Part shown: positions 19,481-22,490 of the stretch, one piece after another
How the letters are laid out: every line of letters starts with the position of its first letter
Position numbering within the stretch: position 1 is the first letter of the stretch
From: Haplomitrium mnioides
Taxonomy: Eukaryota > Marchantiophyta > Haplomitriopsida > Calobryales
Reading direction: 5' to 3'
Length of the DNA stretch: 22,490 nt
Assembly: GCA_049999725.1 (NCBI GenBank)
Contig: JBNGIS010039076.1
Coordinates: 1 to 22,490, forward strand
Program-made: the position numbers and the translations under genes
Notes under the pieces: generated by a model
Told to the model about the DNA's origin: nothing
The model's database searches: none
Seen by the model: only the letters and a program-made list of their open reading frames with translations

Positions 19481-20640
19481 GAGTATAAGTCGGGAAGGTT
19501 CCACGCCATTTTTGACATATTGTCACAAAGACCGAATCATCAACTAAATACATTGAAGGTTGTAAATGTTAGTATACTACATCTTGATGAAATAACTAGT
19601 GATGACTTTCGACAAAAGTTACAAGAAGATACTTTCTTTAATCTTGTTAGAGCACGTTTGGCAGTCAAAGATGGTGACTATCATAGTTTTTCCGTTCGAG
19701 ATGGTATTCTCTATCAAGACCATCAAATATATATTTCATAAGATGATGTGTTTTGAATAGCTCATTTACAAGAAGCACATGACATTCCAATCTTTGGGCA
19801 TCTTGGAGTAGACAAGACTATGAAGTTGTTTTAATGCACTTGGTGGTGGCCAGACCTAGCTCAAGATGTTTATGGATTTGTTCGTTCTTGTGAAAATTGT
19901 CAACAAAACAATGCTTCAAATCAAAAACTAGTTGGCCTTCTTCAACCACTACCAATTCCTACTGCTTGTTGAGAACATGTAAGTTTTGATCTTGTCACTT
20001 CGCTTCCAACCACATCTCGTGGGTTTACTCTCATTGTGGTGTTTGTAGACAAGCTAAGCAAACAAGTTTATCTAACATAACAGTGGATGCTCCACAATTG
20101 GAAAAGATTTATTTTGATACAGTCTTCTGCTATCATAGAATGCCAAAGGTGTTAATATCTGATATAGATCCACAATTCACTAGGAAGTTTTGGCGAGAGT
20201 TGTTTGTACTTTTAGGTACCAAACTATCTATATCTACGGATTATTATCCTCAAACCAATAGCCAAATTGAATGCACAAATCTTACAATGGAGGATATGCT
20301 TTGAGTATTTGAAAACATTCATCACACGAATTAGGATAGTTTTTTACTAATTGTGGAGTTTGTATACAACAACTCCAAACAAGCAAGTACTGGATTTTCT
20401 CCTTTCTTTCTTAATTCAGGTCACCATCCTCTTGTTTCAAACAGTTTGCTTTCTCTTTCCTCTTCCAATGTTCCAAGTCTTTTTACATTTTTGTCTCCTT
20501 AATCTTTCTTTTTGCAAGATGCCCAAAACCATCTTGTTATTGTTCAAAATTGACAAAAGAAATATGCCGACAACCTTCATCGTGATTTCTCTATATTTTA
20601 GGTGACCAAATTATAATTTCTACTTATGATCTTCCTTTGT
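19481..20640 (+). pseudogene. Retrotransposon integrase remnant
   Basis: Linker with DILSQRPNHQ (DALSRRP in relatives), then the HHCC zinc region (H at 19797 area, later CENCQQ), first core Asp in SFDLVTSLP (about 19981), VFVDKLSKQ, second core Asp in LISDIDPQF (about 20153) and Glu in SQIECTN. The end GFSPFFLNSGHHPL (about 20393) is the usual gypsy integrase tail. Stops occur at 19739, 19832, 19970, 20078 and 20302, with frameshifts. Confidence 0.85.
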
Positions 20641-20668
20641 CTTTCAATACTCAAGTGTCGGCCGGGGG

Positions 20669-20860
20669 TGTTTGAGTTTCTTTTCATTTTTTGTGAATTC
20701 GGAGCTTCCAAGCCTGGTTGATTCCTTCAGTTGTGTTAGTCTCTTGTGTTTTAGTGTATTTTATTGTTTTATTGTTGTTATGCCAATCTTGCACCTTTCT
20801 CCTCTTTCTCTTTTCCCTTCTCTTCCTTTCTTTTCTGCCTTTCCCTGTGGATGTCATGAA
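20669..20860 (+). other. T/C-rich stretch after the retrotransposon
   Basis: Starts with TGTTTGAG right after the polypurine tract, as a 3' LTR should, but shows no match to the 5' LTR candidate. A long C/T tract lies at about 20792-20848. It may be a truncated or replaced 3' LTR. Confidence 0.4.
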
Positions 20861-22490
20861 GCCTACAAACCAAGGGGGAGCCCTGTAGAATCCAGAGGAG
20901 TCAGGCAAGAAGGCTAGCAGGGGGATCAATGGAACTTGCAGCAATGGGACAGCGGCAAGGTGAAAGTCGGGATGCAGAACGGAGGAGCCAAGAGTTGTGA
21001 CCACTACATCCTCAATTCGTGACCATTCGAGACGTGCCATACCTTGATAGAGAGAAGAGCTTGAGGCAATCGCAGTGCAATTTGAATCAAAGAGAATGAG
21101 GCTGAACTAAGGAAGAACGACCTTCGGGAAGTTAACCGACAACCGTAGCCCCGAGGAGTCCGTGGAGCGTTGCGGAAATGTGGCGCTCCCGGCGTGCTTC
21201 ACGGAGTTGACGAATGACGTGGCGGCTCCCAGGGGTCTGAAGAGTTCGACGGGATCTCGCCTCCCTACATGGGGATTCCCAGTTAAGAGGGATCCGATCA
21301 GCCTCCCTATGTGCGTTCCCCACTTAACAGGGATCCGTGAAGGAAGGTCCGACGGGTCAGAAGTGATGGCGAAACAGGGATAAGCGAAGCAGTGACCAGA
21401 CAAAGAGGTTACTTGTCACTATTCCGGCGGCATGGAGGGTTGCTTAAAGGCCAAGCGGGAAAGGGGAAGCGGCGGCTGACGAAGCAAAGACTTGTCACTA
21501 TTACGGCTGCATGGAGGATTCCTTGAGGCAACTGCATGGCTAAGCAAGAAGAGCAAAGCAGCAACCTATCACAGTTTCGGCATTGGCGAGGACAAAAGTT
21601 TGACGGGGCGCGCTGAAAGTTTGAAGGGGATCCATAGGGAGTCTGCTATAGTTCTTATATCAAGCAGATGAAAGAGTTAAGCGAAGGAAGCCTCCGTTCT
21701 TATTGCGATCGGATGCCGAAACAACGATAACAGGTAACGTTCTTACTCAGCGAAGGACTATTTTGTGGATGACGTGGTATCCACGGAAGAGGAGTCAGCG
21801 CGGAATCCAGTCAACTGTGAGGGTCCACCTACCCTTTTGCGGGGCGGCATCGGGCGGCGCAGCTACGGATGACATGGCCAGGTTCCGAAGAGCGACGGCG
21901 GGGTCCCGAGGAAGGTTTCGGATGACGTGGCGTTCAGCGGTGTTCCGAGGGCTCCTACGGGTCAACTGCGGAATCCGGTCAATGCGACGGTCCGTCTACC
22001 CCTTTGCGAGGCGACGTCGGACGGTGCGGCTACGGATGATGTGGTGGTATTCCGACAAGCAACGGCAAGGTTCCGAAAGGCGACTGTGGGGTTCCGCAAA
22101 GCGACGGCGGGGTTACGAGAAGCGACGACTAAGTTCCAAGGAATTTTCGGAAACGTGGCGCTCATGCGGGCCTCTGGGAATCTACGGGAGTATTAGAGAC
22201 TCCTCGGGAATCTTGAGCTTTGTGGATGACGTGGCACCTCTGCGAGATCTGGGAATCTACGAGAATATTAAAGATCCCTCGGGAATCTTGAGACTTGCGA
22301 ATCCAACGAGCTACCCCGACGCACCACATGTCAATTGCCCAACGTCCGTGGAATCTCACTGGTTTCCGTGTCTGAGGAATCCAACGGGCTCCTCTGACGT
22401 GCCACCTGTCAGCTACCTAGCATCCGAAGGATCTCATGGGTTATCAAGCTAAAACGAGGAAAAAACAAAAGCAAAAAGGTATGCCGATTC
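20861..22490. repeat. GC-rich degenerate repeat tract, period about 75-80 bp
   Basis: Direct repeat pairs: 21411-21452 and 21490-21531 (period 79); 22173 and 22248 (TCTGGGAATCTAC, period 75); 22299 and 22377 (GAATCCAACG, period 78); 21801 and 21969 (CGGAATCC, period 168, carried through about 90 bp). Base composition is far from the AT-rich element to its left. All three forward frames stay open for long stretches, so the 249-codon open frame at 21703-22452 is probably a by-product. It may be an LTR or satellite of another element running out of the window. Confidence 0.6.

Larger units (their letters stand above)
16519..20668 (+). mobile_element. Degenerate Ty3/gypsy LTR retrotransposon
   Basis: Order is gag, protease, reverse transcriptase, RNase H, integrase, which is the Ty3/gypsy (Metaviridae) order. 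The primer-binding site TGGTATCAGAG starts at 16943, complementary to initiator Met-tRNA as in most plant elements. A polypurine tract GGCCGGGGG at 20660-20668 is followed by TG, where a 3' LTR would begin, but the sequence beyond does not resemble the 5' side. Reading frames are cut by many stops and some frameshifts, so the copy cannot encode its own enzymes. Confidence 0.9.

Noticed and set aside
21703-22452. 249-codon open frame on the + strand
   Set aside because: It lies wholly in the GC-rich degenerate repeat tract, is Arg/Ser-rich without domains, and overlapping frames on both strands are also open there.

Overview
The window is nuclear DNA of a land plant. Signs of this are introns with GT-AG borders, a plant-type telo-box (AAACCCTA), a Ty3/gypsy retrotransposon primed by a TGGTATCAGAG site, and three genes of plant families. 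The compact introns of the two best genes (86-302 nt) and the DNA-methylase-like relic suggest a seed-free plant (bryophyte, lycophyte or fern), but I cannot name the species. One 100-base run of N at 2854-2953 marks an assembly gap.

Left arm (1-6400): a decayed multi-exon gene on the + strand (about 453-3640). Conceptual translation shows a ParB-like domain followed by a permuted (beta-class) N4/N6 DNA methylase, a domain order known from bacteria and phages. It is broken by TAG/TGA stops, frameshifts and the gap. Its putative introns, and the DNA after it, hold arrays of short palindromic repeats built on AGTCCATGC/GCATGGACT. The rest of this arm is AT-rich and without a supported gene.

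Centre (6500-16000): three genes on the minus strand. 6525-7028 encodes a WI12/SAG20-type SnoaL-like protein whose start codon I cannot find. 8848-12363 is a 15-exon gene for a HEAT INTOLERANT 4 (HIT4) homologue, reconstructed as 366 aa. 13309-15736 is a 7-exon gene for a ROS3/NOL8-type RRM protein, reconstructed as 575 aa. Every junction in the last two keeps frame. The promoter-side sequences upstream of HIT4 (about 12885-13240) and of ROS3 (about 15768-16035) are diverged copies of each other, each with a telo-box. In Arabidopsis both proteins act on release from gene silencing, so two neighbouring genes of related function seem to share a duplicated control region.

Right arm (16500-22490): a degenerate Ty3/gypsy element on the + strand (primer-binding site 16943, gag, protease, reverse transcriptase, RNase H, integrase, polypurine tract 20660-20668) with many stops, then a GC-rich tract (about 20860-22490) of degenerate repeats with a recurring period near 75-80 bp that carries TGACGTGG-like motifs. 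No tRNA, rRNA or CRISPR was seen.
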